DNA of 64,000 nucleotides. Origin: Amycolatopsis coloradensis. Its GTDB lineage: Bacteria; Actinomycetota; Actinomycetes; Mycobacteriales; Pseudonocardiaceae. The stretch covers positions 6,468,228 through 6,532,227 of the forward strand of contig NZ_CP150484.1 of the NCBI RefSeq assembly GCF_037997115.1, read 5' to 3'. This document shows positions 1-8,868 of the stretch, one piece after another. The notes under the pieces are model-generated. The model searched no databases. It was not told where the DNA came from and saw only the letters and a list, made by a program, of their open reading frames with translations. The stretch's first letter is position 1; every line of letters starts with the position of its first letter. The position numbers and the translations under genes are program-made.

Positions 1-74
1 GGAAAGGCGGCCACGGCCGGCTTCCGAGGAGATCAGCACTCGCCCGGTAGCTCGCAAGGCGGAACAGGGCCTGC

Positions 75-95
75 TCACATTTCGCGGTCGCGCAT
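75..95 (-). CDS. Candidate 6-residue micro-ORF (MRDREM)
   Basis: The minus strand carries AAAGGGAGGT (110 to 101), five bases, then ATG at 95-93 opening the frame MRDREM and a TGA at 77-75. The ribosome binding site is as strong as any in the window and correctly spaced, yet the frame closes after six codons. It lies divergent from the NB-ARC regulator that starts at 260. The first residues, MRD, and the GGGAGGTG-type leader resemble the DNNW micro-ORFs near 16.3 kb. It could be a translated micropeptide, a leader peptide for a gene beyond the left edge, or chance. The function is unknown. Confidence 0.35.
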   Translation of the reverse strand: MRDREM

Positions 96-259
96 GATCC
101 ACCTCCCTTTCGGCCGGCGCACCGGTGGGGAACGGGCGCGTTCTCGCACAGTTTGCGGGCTGTCTTCGCACCTGCGCATACCCGGTGGCCGTGTTGTGAC
201 CCGGGTAATGGGAAGGTTGTGGCACCATCTGCCGCGCAGCGGGAAGAAAGGTGCTTCTG

Positions 260-2530
260 GTGACCGAGAATTCCGGCTCGGCCAGATCGGGGGAGACCGG
301 TAGAGCACGCCCGGTTTCGACGGCCGCGCTGACCTTCGGGCGCGCATTGCGGCAACGACGGCAGGCGCGCGGGCTGGCCTTGCGGGAACTCCAGAAACTC
401 GCCTATGTCGACAAAAGCCTCATCAGCCGGGTCGAACGCGGGCTCACCCCGCCGAGCGCGGAATTCGCCGAAGCCTGCGATCGCGCGCTTGGCGCGGGCG
501 GCGCCCTGATCGTACTCGCCGAAGCCGCCCGCGCGGAACCCTATGTGCATCTTCCCCCGCCGCCGGATCATTTCGTCGGCCGTGCGGAACACTTGGCGCT
601 GCTGGACGAAAAAGTGTTCACCGAAGCGGCCAAAGTGGTCTTCGTGGCCGGTCCGCCCGGGGTCGGGAAGACCGCGCTCGTGCTGAATTGGGCGAACCGG
701 CGGCAAGAGGAGTTCGACTGTGTCCTCTGGTCGGATCTTCGCGGCTATGCGGCAGGTTCTCCGGCACAACCCGCGGACATCCTCGACGATCTTCTGCGCT
801 GCGTCGGTGTCCGCCCCGACCGTGTCCCCGCCGAGGAACACATGCGGCTCGCGCTCCTGCGGGGCCTGTTGCGCGGCCAGCGCACGCTCGTCGTGCTGGA
901 CAACGCCCTCGACTCGCACCAGGTGCGGCCGGTGCTGCCGGGCACTCCGGACACCACCGTGCTGATCACCAGCAGGCGACGGTTGTCCGGACTGGTCGTC
1001 GGCACCGGCGCGGTCCAGGTTTCCTTGGAGCCGCTGCAAGATCTCGAAGCGGCGCGGCTCATGGCCGATCTCATCGGCGACGAACGCGCGGCAGGCGATC
1101 CCGAAGGCGTCGGCAGCCTCGTCCGGCTGTGCGCGGCGCTGCCGCTCGCGGTGAACATCGCCGCCGAACGGGTCGCCACGCATCCCCATCAGAGCGTCGG
1201 CGACCTCGCCCGTGAACTCGTCGCCGAGGGACGAAGGCTGGAACTGCTCGCGGTCGACGACGACGCCGTCGGGGTCCGGGCCGCGTTCAGCTGGTCGTAC
1301 CGCGCGCTGGAGGCCGACACCGCCCGGATGTTCCGGCTGCTCGGCCTCCATCCCGGGCCGCGGTTCACCGCGGGCGCGGCGGCCGCGCTCGCCGGTCTGC
1401 CGGAACACGACGCGCGACGGCTACTCGACAAGCTCGTGCAAGCGCATCTCGTCCAGCAGGTCGGCGCGCGGTACTACCGGTTCCACGACCTGCTCCGCGT
1501 CTACGCCGCCGGAGAGGCCGCCGCCGCGCGATGGCGGGAGGAGCGGCAGGCGGCGGTCTCCCGCCTGACCCACTGGTACCTCTACGCCGCCAACGCGGCG
1601 AGCTGGACGCTGACCCCGGCGCGCGACCACCACATCGACCTGGGTCCCGCGCCCGAAGGCGTCGAGCCGCTCCGGTTCGCCACGTTCGACGAGGCCTATA
1701 TCTGGTGCACGTCGGAAATGCCGAGCATCACCGGTGTCGCCCGGCTGGCGCTGGACCACGGGCTGTACGAGGTCGGCTGGCGGCTGCCGGTGGAACTGTT
1801 CGACTACCACCTGCTCGGCAGGCCGTGGCAGACGTGGATCTCCAGCCACGAGGTGGCGATCGAGTCCGCGGAGGCGGGCGGCGACCTCGGCGGGCTGGCG
1901 TGGTCGGCGATCAACCTCGCCGAGGCGCACCGGCGGCGCGGCGACCTCGACCGCGCGCGCGACCTGTTCGGCCGGGCCGTCGAGCTCTCGGAAGAGATCG
2001 GCGAGAACCCGAGCCTCGGCTGGGCACTGGTCGGGCTCGGCAACATCGCGCACGAGCGGGAGGACTACGCCGAAGCCGTGCGGCTCGCCGGGCAGAGCGT
2101 GGAGGTGAACACCCGGATCGGCTACCGGCTCGGCGAAGCGACCGCGCGGGTCCACCTCGGCCGCGCGTACCGCGACCTCGGCGAACGAGACCAGGCTCTC
2201 GACCACGGACTGCGCGCCTTCGAGGCCTACGCGAAGGACGCCGACCAGCACGGCATGGGGTTCGCCCTGGTGCCGCTGGCCAGGACCTGCCACCGGTTCG
2301 GCGATCTCGAGCAGGCGCTCGAGTACTGCGAGCAGGCGCTGACCGCCTACCGGAACTGCGGCGACGTCTGGGGGCAGGCCGACGCGCTCGACGAACGCGG
2401 CTGCGCGCTGGCCGCGCGGGGACAGGCCGACGAGGCCATGGCGGTCTGGCGCGACGCGCTCCAGCTCGTCATGGATCTCGACGACCGGAAGGCGAGCGTG
2501 CTGCGGGGCCGTCTCGAAGGCGCGGTCTAG
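260..2530 (+). CDS. XRE-type HTH / NB-ARC / TPR transcriptional regulator
   Basis: This is a 756-residue STAND-type regulator. An XRE helix-turn-helix occupies about residues 25-75 (LRQRRQARGLALRELQ, then KSLISRVERG). A NOD/NB-ARC ATPase follows, with P-loop GPPGVGKTALVL (Lys about 137), Walker B TLVVLDNA and ITSRRR sensor. TPR-like repeats fill the last ~250 residues. Such proteins couple ligand sensing by the TPRs and ATP binding to DNA binding, often controlling development or secondary metabolism in actinomycetes. A GTG at 251 is also in frame, but GTG 260 has GAAAGG eight bases upstream and is preferred. It appears monocistronic. The target is not evident from context. Confidence 0.85.
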   Translation: MTENSGSARSGETGRARPVSTAALTFGRALRQRRQARGLALRELQKLAYVDKSLISRVERGLTPPSAEFAEACDRALGAGGALIVLAEAARAEPYVHLPPPPDHFVGRAEHLALLDEKVFTEAAKVVFVAGPPGVGKTALVLNWANRRQEEFDCVLWSDLRGYAAGSPAQPADILDDLLRCVGVRPDRVPAEEHMRLALLRGLLRGQRTLVVLDNALDSHQVRPVLPGTPDTTVLITSRRRLSGLVVGTGAVQVSLEPLQDLEAARLMADLIGDERAAGDPEGVGSLVRLCAALPLAVNIAAERVATHPHQSVGDLARELVAEGRRLELLAVDDDAVGVRAAFSWSYRALEADTARMFRLLGLHPGPRFTAGAAAALAGLPEHDARRLLDKLVQAHLVQQVGARYYRFHDLLRVYAAGEAAAARWREERQAAVSRLTHWYLYAANAASWTLTPARDHHIDLGPAPEGVEPLRFATFDEAYIWCTSEMPSITGVARLALDHGLYEVGWRLPVELFDYHLLGRPWQTWISSHEVAIESAEAGGDLGGLAWSAINLAEAHRRRGDLDRARDLFGRAVELSEEIGENPSLGWALVGLGNIAHEREDYAEAVRLAGQSVEVNTRIGYRLGEATARVHLGRAYRDLGERDQALDHGLRAFEAYAKDADQHGMGFALVPLARTCHRFGDLEQALEYCEQALTAYRNCGDVWGQADALDERGCALAARGQADEAMAVWRDALQLVMDLDDRKASVLRGRLEGAV

Positions 2531-2629
2531 GGACGCTGGCCGGTCGCGGCTCACCACCTGGCGCGCTTGACCGTCCACAAGGGACACCGGTTCAGGTCGC
2601 GGCGTCCCTTATGGGCGCTTTGCCCGGGG

Positions 2630-2675
2630 GTCGTGAGTGGTAATGATCGTTCTAACCCTCTTTGCCACTCACGAC
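2630..2675. terminator. Hairpin of the TGAGTGGTAA family
   Basis: An 11-bp perfect stem (GTCGTGAGTGG at 2630-2640 with CCACTCACGAC at 2665-2675) lies between convergent genes. A wider 15-bp inverted repeat brackets it: GTCCACAAGGGACAC at 2573-2587 and its complement at 2729-2743. The arm CTTACCACTCACGA recurs at 2796-2809 across the P450 stop and again in the hairpin at 40.9 kb. It probably serves as a bidirectional terminator. The rest of 2531-2802 shows no gene. Confidence 0.5.
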
Positions 2676-2802
2676 CTCCACCCTGAACTGTACAAACAGA
2701 CATCAATCGGTCATTTCGCCGCCCAAAAGTGTCCCTTGTGGACACTCCGGACGTGGCCAGCTCCCGTCGTCCAGCACCACGCCACGAAGCGCTCCTTACC
2801 AC

Positions 2803-4035
2803 TCACGAGAGCCGCACCGGCAGGTTGTGCAGACCGCGGGTGATCGCGCTCGGCCACCACACAAGCCGGTCCTCCGGCACGGTCAGCGTCATCGACGGCG
2901 CGCGGCCGAACAACGTCTCCAGCGCCGCGGACGCCTGCATCCGCGCGAGCGCGGCGCCGATGCAGACATGCGGGCCGACGCCGAAGGCCACGTGCCGCAC
3001 CGGCCGCTCGCCCGGCCGGAAGGCGAGCGGTTCGGAGTGCACCTCCGGATCGCGATTGGCCGCCAGCAACGACAACAGGATCGGATCGCCCGCCTCCATC
3101 CGCTGCCCGGCGAGTTCCATCGGTTCGGTGACGAATCGCCAGCTCGTGTTCTGCAGCGGGGTGTCGCGGCGCAGGACCTCCTCGATGACGAGCGTCAGGT
3201 GTGCGCCGTCGGCGCGGGCGCGGGCCGCCTCCTCCGGATGCGTGATGAGGGTCAGCGCGGTGGACACGATGAGGCTGATCGTCGTCTCGTGCCCGGCGAT
3301 CAGGGACAGGAACGCCGTCGCGGCGACCTCTTCGGTGGTCAGTTTCCCGGCGGCCTCCTGTGCGAGGAGGTCGCTGATCAGGTCCGCACCCGGTTCGGCG
3401 CGTTTGCGGGCGACGACGTCGGCGAGCAACGCGTCCAGGTCATCGGTCGCCTTGAGCATCGACGCCATGTCCGTGACGTCGCCGGCGGCGACCACCAGCG
3501 CGGGCGGGCGGACCTCGTCCAGCAGGCCGTCCGGGATGCCGATCAGCTCGCAGATCGACCGGATTCCGAGTGGATAGGCGAAATCCTCGACGAGGTCGCC
3601 CTCGCCCCTGTCCAGTATCGGGTCGAGCAGTTCGTTCGCGAGCCGATGCGTGCGGTCGCGTATGTGCAGCAGCCGCCGCGGGCCGAAGGCACCGGCACAG
3701 GCCTTGCGCAGCCGTGCGTGTTCTTCGCCCTCGAAGTTGTTCATATGCCCGATGAGCGTCGGCCGGTGATCGGCGGGCAGCCCGAGATTGGCCTTGCGCC
3801 AGTGGTCCGCCGCGACGGACGGGCATTTGGACAAACGCGGGTCGGCCATCGCGGAAACGACGTCCGCGTGCCGGGTCAGCAGCCAGGCCCAGGTGTTGCC
3901 GGGAAGCGGAAGCCGGAACGCGGGGGCGTTCGCCCGGAGCCATTCGTAGGCGGGTGAGGGATCCCTGTCGAATTCCGGGCCGAACAGCACGGGAACCGCG
4001 GCGGCGTCGTATTCGGCATCAGGCATACGAGCCAC
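2803..4035 (-). CDS. Cytochrome P450
   Basis: This 410-residue bacterial class I P450 shows every core motif: the I-helix oxygen-activation motif AGHETT, the K-helix ExxR motif (EEVLRR) and the heme-ligand loop FGVGPHVCIGAALAR with its proximal Cys. Length and sequence style match CYP107/CYP105-like actinomycete hydroxylases, which act on secondary metabolites or xenobiotics and need a ferredoxin. No ferredoxin or biosynthetic neighbour is adjacent, so the substrate is unknown. The start is either GTG 4035 or ATG 4026; neither has a strong ribosome binding site. The stop codon lies inside a copy of the CCACTCACGA repeat. Confidence 0.93.
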   Translation of the reverse strand: MARMPDAEYDAAAVPVLFGPEFDRDPSPAYEWLRANAPAFRLPLPGNTWAWLLTRHADVVSAMADPRLSKCPSVAADHWRKANLGLPADHRPTLIGHMNNFEGEEHARLRKACAGAFGPRRLLHIRDRTHRLANELLDPILDRGEGDLVEDFAYPLGIRSICELIGIPDGLLDEVRPPALVVAAGDVTDMASMLKATDDLDALLADVVARKRAEPGADLISDLLAQEAAGKLTTEEVAATAFLSLIAGHETTISLIVSTALTLITHPEEAARARADGAHLTLVIEEVLRRDTPLQNTSWRFVTEPMELAGQRMEAGDPILLSLLAANRDPEVHSEPLAFRPGERPVRHVAFGVGPHVCIGAALARMQASAALETLFGRAPSMTLTVPEDRLVWWPSAITRGLHNLPVRLS

Positions 4036-4173
4036 GATGCCAGCTCGTGGCGGAAGAGCGTCCGGCGAACGCGGGTATCGGCCTGTCTCACGCGATCGTC
4101 AACGCGGTCCCCCTGTCACCCCCTTGTGGTGACCCAGCAAGATCGAAGCGGGTGCGGTGCGTAGCAGTGGGAG

Positions 4174-5676
4174 GTGACCCTCGTCAGCGAGTTCGGCAAG
4201 CACGACCCTGACGCGGTTTCGGTGCGGCCGCGCGGTTCGCTCCGGGATTTCGCCGACACCGTCGGCCTCGCCGCCGCCCGCGTCTGGCGGCTGCGTGGCC
4301 GTGCCTGGAACACCCTGCGGCATCCGGCGGGGTGGGAACTGTGGCGGCTGCCGCCCGCGGCGGTCTTCTGGATGCTCGGCACCGAGATCGCGGTCGCGGC
4401 CTGGGCGCTGTACAGCGGTTTCAAGGCCTCCACCACGACCACCGATCTCGTCCGCTTCGGCGTGATCGCGTGTTGCGCGATCTGGTACGTCGTCCAGACG
4501 CAGCATCCCGAGGAGCAGCGCCGAGCCGACGACCGGCGCGGCGAACACATCGACCAGACCGCCGTCTGGCTGGGCGGCGGGGCCGTTCTGCTGCCGCCCG
4601 CGTTGTCACTCGCGTTGCTGCTGATGGTGCGCGTGCAGCGCTACTCCATCGCGCACAAGGCGATGACGACGTTCCTCTTCACCACCGCCGCGCACGCCGC
4701 CTCCATTCTCGGCGTGCACACGATCACCGAACTGACGGCACTGCACACCTGGCTCGAATCGGGCACGCTCCCCCAGCGACCGGGTGACATCGCGGTCGCC
4801 GCCGTCGCGCTGGTGGGTGCCGCGCTCTGGTACTTCGCGTCGCAGACGCTCCTGATCAGCATCGCGCGCGGCCTCGCGTGGGGCGGCTGGCGGCGGCAGA
4901 AGCTGATCGGCAGCTGGGCCGACAACGCGGACTTCGTCTACGCGCTGCAACTCGCCGCGTGCACCACGATCCTCGGCGCGGTCAACATCGCGCTGGTGCC
5001 GCTCGTGATGATCGGGGTCGCGCTGCGGTCGACCCGGCTCTCGCAGGTGCTGGCGGACACGATCGCGCGCAGCCAGCGTGACCGGAAGACCGGACTGCTG
5101 ACCGAGGACTCCTTCCACGCCCCCGCGGCCCTGCGGCTGCTCGAAGACCAGACCGGACGGCGGCCGACGGCGTTCCTGATGCTGGACCTCGACCATTTCA
5201 AGCAGTGGAACGACAAGTACGGGCATTCCGGCGGCGACATCGTGCTCGGGTGCGTCAGTGCCGTGCTGCGGCAGAACACCCGCTCCACCGACATCGTCGG
5301 GCGCTGGGGCGGCGAGGAGTTCTCGGTACTGCTGCCGGACACCACCCGCGAAGAAGCGATGCGGATCGCCGAGCGGATCCGGGCGGCCGTCGCGAAGACC
5401 GCCATCACCGGCCTGACCGAACTCGCCAGCGGGCACGCCACCAACGAGCCCCGCGCGGTGGGGCCGATCCACGGCTGCACCGTGTCGATCGGCGTCGGGC
5501 TCTCGCCCGAACACTCGACGGACTATGGCGAACTCTTCCGCGCGGCCGACGCGGCCATGTACCAAGCGAAACGAAGCGGGCGGAACCGGGTGGTCGTGGC
5601 GCCATCCGCGATTCCTCCTTCGCCGCGGGCTCCGACGTCTCCCTTGAGCCGAGCCGGAGACTCGCGCCGCGACTGA
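4174..5676 (+). CDS. Membrane GGDEF diguanylate cyclase
   Basis: This 500-residue protein has about six hydrophobic segments (residues ~60-290) followed by a GGDEF domain at ~305-480. The domain shows LDLDHFKQWNDKYGH and the signature GRWGGEEF, so it should make cyclic di-GMP at the membrane. No inhibitory RxxD is obvious just before GGEEF, and no EAL domain follows. The start is GTG 4174, set by the phase of GGGAGGTG; the ribosome binding site overlaps this GTG, so the true start is uncertain. It is a paralogue in architecture of the protein at 16505, with similar N-terminal residues (LVRFGV) in the second membrane segment. Confidence 0.88.
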   Translation: MTLVSEFGKHDPDAVSVRPRGSLRDFADTVGLAAARVWRLRGRAWNTLRHPAGWELWRLPPAAVFWMLGTEIAVAAWALYSGFKASTTTTDLVRFGVIACCAIWYVVQTQHPEEQRRADDRRGEHIDQTAVWLGGGAVLLPPALSLALLLMVRVQRYSIAHKAMTTFLFTTAAHAASILGVHTITELTALHTWLESGTLPQRPGDIAVAAVALVGAALWYFASQTLLISIARGLAWGGWRRQKLIGSWADNADFVYALQLAACTTILGAVNIALVPLVMIGVALRSTRLSQVLADTIARSQRDRKTGLLTEDSFHAPAALRLLEDQTGRRPTAFLMLDLDHFKQWNDKYGHSGGDIVLGCVSAVLRQNTRSTDIVGRWGGEEFSVLLPDTTREEAMRIAERIRAAVAKTAITGLTELASGHATNEPRAVGPIHGCTVSIGVGLSPEHSTDYGELFRAADAAMYQAKRSGRNRVVVAPSAIPPSPRAPTSPLSRAGDSRRD

Positions 5677-5679
5677 CAC

Positions 5680-5700
5680 GCGTTCAGTCCTCTGAATGCG
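5680..5700. repeat. 21-bp intergenic repeat, copy 1
   Basis: The 21 bases here differ at one position from both arms of the large hairpin at 46997-47058. The unit contains its own small stem (TTCAG, loop TCCT, CTGAA). It sits between the convergent stops of the diguanylate cyclase and the PAP2 phosphatase, so a terminator role is likely. Confidence 0.55.
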
Positions 5701-5711
5701 TTCGGCGAGCG

Positions 5712-6659
5712 TCAGCGGCGGGTCACGAGGCGGGTCTCGAGCAGATCGCCGACCACGCGGGTCTCCACGCCGGTCCGCCGTTCGAACGCGGAGCCGCGCA
5801 ACGGCCATAACGCGACCAGCACGACACCCACCGCCGCGCACGCGGCCAGCACCAGCGCGGCGACGAACTGGGCGGCTCCGGCGGTCGCCGTGCTCAGCAC
5901 CGCGAAGCCGATCAGGACGATCACGGTGGGCAGCACCGCGGCCAGCGCGACCAGGAAAGCGGGGGTGCGGCGCAGGTCCCGGCGCCGGGTGGTCAGCCAG
6001 GCGGCGAGCAGGCAGGCGAACGACGCAGCCAGCAGGCAGGCGCCCGCCGTGTCGCTGAGCCGATGCCAGCCCAGCGCGATGGTCGACGACGCGACCCAGG
6101 CGACGGCGACGCCGCCGATCCCGATGATCGCCGGGCGGAATCGTTGCGGCAGAACGAAAGCGAGCGCCATCAGAATGGCCATGGCGGCGCTGACGTGCCC
6201 GCTGGGGAAGCTGTTGTGCCCCGGCCCGCGGCCGCCGTCGGGCAGTTCGGGACGGACGAGGACGTAGAGCTTGAGCAACTGCGCGGCGACGAGCGGGAGC
6301 ACGAGGACGCTCAGCGCGGGGACCAGGAGGCCGGGTTTGCGCCGGAGCAGCGCCAGGACGACCAGCCCGATCCCGGCGGCGCCGATCACGAGCACCATGT
6401 CCTGGTCACGCAGCGGTCCCGCCCAGTCCATTGTGGACCACTGGCCGGACTGCGCGCTGCGGACGACGCCGTTCTCCGCGAGCTGCCCGGCCGACGTGTG
6501 CACGAAGAGCACATAGGTCACGAGGAACGCGACGGCCAGTCCCAGTCCGGTGGCGAGCTGGAACACGGCCCTGGACAGGGTCCGCCGGGTCTCGGCGTGC
6601 CGTCCCGGCAGCGGACGGCGGGCGGGGGTCGGCTTCGCTTCGTGGGTGAGTAGGGCCAT
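5712..6659 (-). CDS. PAP2-family integral membrane phosphatase
   Basis: This 315-residue protein has about eight hydrophobic segments. The three PAP2 signature motifs are present: KLYVLVRP, FPSGHVSAAM (PSGH) and SSTIALGWHRLSD, in which SR of the third motif is replaced by SS while the catalytic His and following Asp remain. Family members dephosphorylate lipid phosphates such as undecaprenyl pyrophosphate or phosphatidic acid at the outer membrane face. An in-frame upstream start exists at 6677, but ATG 6659 begins closer to conserved sequence. It is divergent from the AfsQ1-like regulator. Confidence 0.85.
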   Translation of the reverse strand: MALLTHEAKPTPARRPLPGRHAETRRTLSRAVFQLATGLGLAVAFLVTYVLFVHTSAGQLAENGVVRSAQSGQWSTMDWAGPLRDQDMVLVIGAAGIGLVVLALLRRKPGLLVPALSVLVLPLVAAQLLKLYVLVRPELPDGGRGPGHNSFPSGHVSAAMAILMALAFVLPQRFRPAIIGIGGVAVAWVASSTIALGWHRLSDTAGACLLAASFACLLAAWLTTRRRDLRRTPAFLVALAAVLPTVIVLIGFAVLSTATAGAAQFVAALVLAACAAVGVVLVALWPLRGSAFERRTGVETRVVGDLLETRLVTRR

Positions 6660-6769
6660 GCGTCTCACTGTCCCCACGGCGTTTAGCCATGAGGTCCGGA
6701 CAATGTCATGGTTCTGCTACAAGATCGAGCCGAGTCGCACACGCGCGAAGACATCCGAATAATGGCGGC

Positions 6770-7459
6770 GTGGCAAGTGTCCTTGTGATCGAAGACGACG
6801 CGTCCGTGCGGGAGGGGCTGGAACTCGCGCTGCGCCGGCAGGCGCACACCGTCCACACCGCCGAGAGCGGTGAGCTCGGGCTGGAGAAACTGCGGGTGTT
6901 CCAGCCCGACATCGTCGTGCTGGACCTGATGCTCCCCGGCATCGACGGCTTCGAGACCTGCCGCCGCATCCGCTCGGCGGGCGAGGTGCCGATCATCATG
7001 CTCACCGCCCGCAGCGACGACTTCGACATCGTGGCCGGGCTGGAGGCAGGCGCCGACGACTACGTGACCAAGCCGATCGAACCCCGCGTGCTCGACGCCC
7101 GGATCCGGGCGGTGCTGCGGCGCGCGGTGAGCGAGAAGCCCGCGAACGACGACGCCGCCGGGGAGCGGCACGGCGGCCTGGTCATCGACCGGGCGGGGCT
7201 GGTGGTCACGAAGAACGGCGAACCGGTCTCGCTCACCCCGACCGAGCTGAAACTGCTGCTGGAGCTGTCTCGCACGCCAGGACAGGTCTACAGCCGCCAG
7301 CAGATCCTCTCCGCCGTCTGGGATCACGACTACCTCGGCGACTCCCGGCTGGTCGACGCCTGTGTCCAGCGGCTGCGCGCGAAGATCGAAGACGTTCCCG
7401 CTAAACCCGAACACGTCCAGACCGTCCGCGGCTTCGGGTACCGGTTCGGCCGTTCATGA
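6770..7459 (+). CDS. afsQ1: OmpR-family response regulator, AfsQ1-like
   Basis: This 229-residue regulator has a receiver domain (acidic pair EDD near residue 9, phospho-acceptor Asp52 in VLDLML, Thr in MLTA, Lys in YVTKP) and a C-terminal winged helix (LTPTELKLLLELSR, DSRLVDACVQRLRAKIEDVP, TVRGFGYRF). From memory of the family it closely matches Streptomyces AfsQ1, a regulator of antibiotic production and nitrogen or nutrient stress. The frame is open to 6689, but GTG 6770 begins exactly where receiver homology starts. The stop overlaps the kinase start by four bases (ATGA), indicating coupled translation. Confidence 0.88.
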   Translation: MASVLVIEDDASVREGLELALRRQAHTVHTAESGELGLEKLRVFQPDIVVLDLMLPGIDGFETCRRIRSAGEVPIIMLTARSDDFDIVAGLEAGADDYVTKPIEPRVLDARIRAVLRRAVSEKPANDDAAGERHGGLVIDRAGLVVTKNGEPVSLTPTELKLLLELSRTPGQVYSRQQILSAVWDHDYLGDSRLVDACVQRLRAKIEDVPAKPEHVQTVRGFGYRFGRS

Positions 7460-8868
7460 GGCTGCTCTCCGGGCTGCGGCCGCGGCTCATCCTGGCCTTC
7501 GCGGCGATGACGATCATCGGGGCGGCGGCCGCGGCGGGGGCCAGTTACGTCTCGGCGAGGAACGCGATCCTCAAGGCCGTCCAGGACGCGGCGATGGACC
7601 AGCTGAAGGACCGGGTCGGCGCCTACGACCGCCCACTGTCCACGCCACCGACCCAGGACCAGCTCAACGACTTCGCGGGCAGCCTGCGGTTGAACGCCGT
7701 CGCGGTCCACGGGACCCTGCGGTCGGTCAACGGCCCGGACCTGACCCGGTTCTCGACCGAACTGCGGCGGACGGTCGCGGGCGACATCCGGATCCAGTTC
7801 CAGCGGCTGGACCGCGACACCGGCCCCGAACTCCAGGTCGGCCTGCCGGTGCTGACGCGGCAGCCCGACGGGTCGATGGGGGCCAGCGGCATCGAGGTGT
7901 ACTCGCTCACCTCGCTCGTCCAGCAGCAACAGGCCATCGACGAACTCGCGAAATCGGCCTGGCAGATGGCCGCGCTCGTCCTTCCGCTGGCCGCGGCGCT
8001 CGCCCTGCTCGCGGCGAGACAGGTGCTGAGACCGGTACGGGCGCTCAACACCGCCGCCGCCCAGCTCGGTGAGGGCAGGCTCGACGTCCGGCTGCCCGCC
8101 AAAGGGTCCGACGAGCTGGCCGAACTGGTCACGACCTTCAACAACACCGCCGCCGAACTGGAGCGCACCGTCGGGGAGGTGCGTGCCATGGAGGCCGACG
8201 CCCGCCGGTTCGTCGCCGACGTCTCGCACGAGCTCCGCACGCCACTCGCGGCGATGAACGCGGTCACCGACGTCCTCGACGAGGACGCGGACACCCTGCC
8301 GCCCGACACCGCCGTCGCGGCGCGGCTGGTCTCGGGCGAGACCCGGAGACTGACCCGGCTGGTCCAGGACCTGGTCGAGATCTCCCGGTTCGACGCGGGC
8401 CGCGCCGAACTCGTGCTCGACGAATGGGATCTCGCGACGGCGATCAGGGACAGCCTCGACGCCCGCGGCTGGCGCGAGGGCGAAGACCTGGTCACCGACC
8501 TGCCGGAAGGTGTCCTCGCCCGGGTCGACCGGCGGCGGCTCGACCTGATCGTGGCCAATCTCGTCGGCAACGCGTTCCGGCACGGCGCGGCGCCGGTCGA
8601 AGTCCGCCTGCGCGCCGGCGACGACGGCGTCATCCTGGAGGTCGAGGATCACGGGCCCGGCATCGATCCCGAGGTCCTGCCGCACGTGTTCGACCGGTTC
8701 ACCAAGGCCGACACCGCCCGTGCCCGCTCCGAGGGCAGCGGGCTCGGCTTGGCGATCGCGCTGGAGAACGCTCGCCTGCACGGTGGCGACATCACCGCCG
8801 CCGACACCGGGCACGGCGCCCGGTTCGTCCTGCGCCTGCCGCACCGGACGGAAGGAGGGACGCGATGA
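7456..8868 (+). CDS. afsQ2: Sensor histidine kinase, AfsQ2-like
   Basis: This 470-residue kinase has a membrane segment at ~15-35, an extracytoplasmic sensor of ~140 residues, a second membrane segment at ~170-190, a HAMP domain, and a dimerisation domain with DVSHELRTPLAAM (phospho-acceptor His258). The ATPase domain shows N box NLVGNAFRHG, G1 DHGPGID and G2 GSGLGLAI. It is the partner of the upstream response regulator, with which it overlaps by four bases. Its own stop overlaps the downstream lipoprotein start by four bases, so the three genes form one coupled operon. The signal sensed is unknown. Confidence 0.93.
   Translation: MRLLSGLRPRLILAFAAMTIIGAAAAAGASYVSARNAILKAVQDAAMDQLKDRVGAYDRPLSTPPTQDQLNDFAGSLRLNAVAVHGTLRSVNGPDLTRFSTELRRTVAGDIRIQFQRLDRDTGPELQVGLPVLTRQPDGSMGASGIEVYSLTSLVQQQQAIDELAKSAWQMAALVLPLAAALALLAARQVLRPVRALNTAAAQLGEGRLDVRLPAKGSDELAELVTTFNNTAAELERTVGEVRAMEADARRFVADVSHELRTPLAAMNAVTDVLDEDADTLPPDTAVAARLVSGETRRLTRLVQDLVEISRFDAGRAELVLDEWDLATAIRDSLDARGWREGEDLVTDLPEGVLARVDRRRLDLIVANLVGNAFRHGAAPVEVRLRAGDDGVILEVEDHGPGIDPEVLPHVFDRFTKADTARARSEGSGLGLAIALENARLHGGDITAADTGHGARFVLRLPHRTEGGTR

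Noticed and set aside
2803-4035. P450 as maturase for the DNNW peptides by analogy with biarylitides
   Set aside because: In known systems the P450 gene is adjacent to the tiny precursor gene; both P450 genes here are more than 12 kb away.
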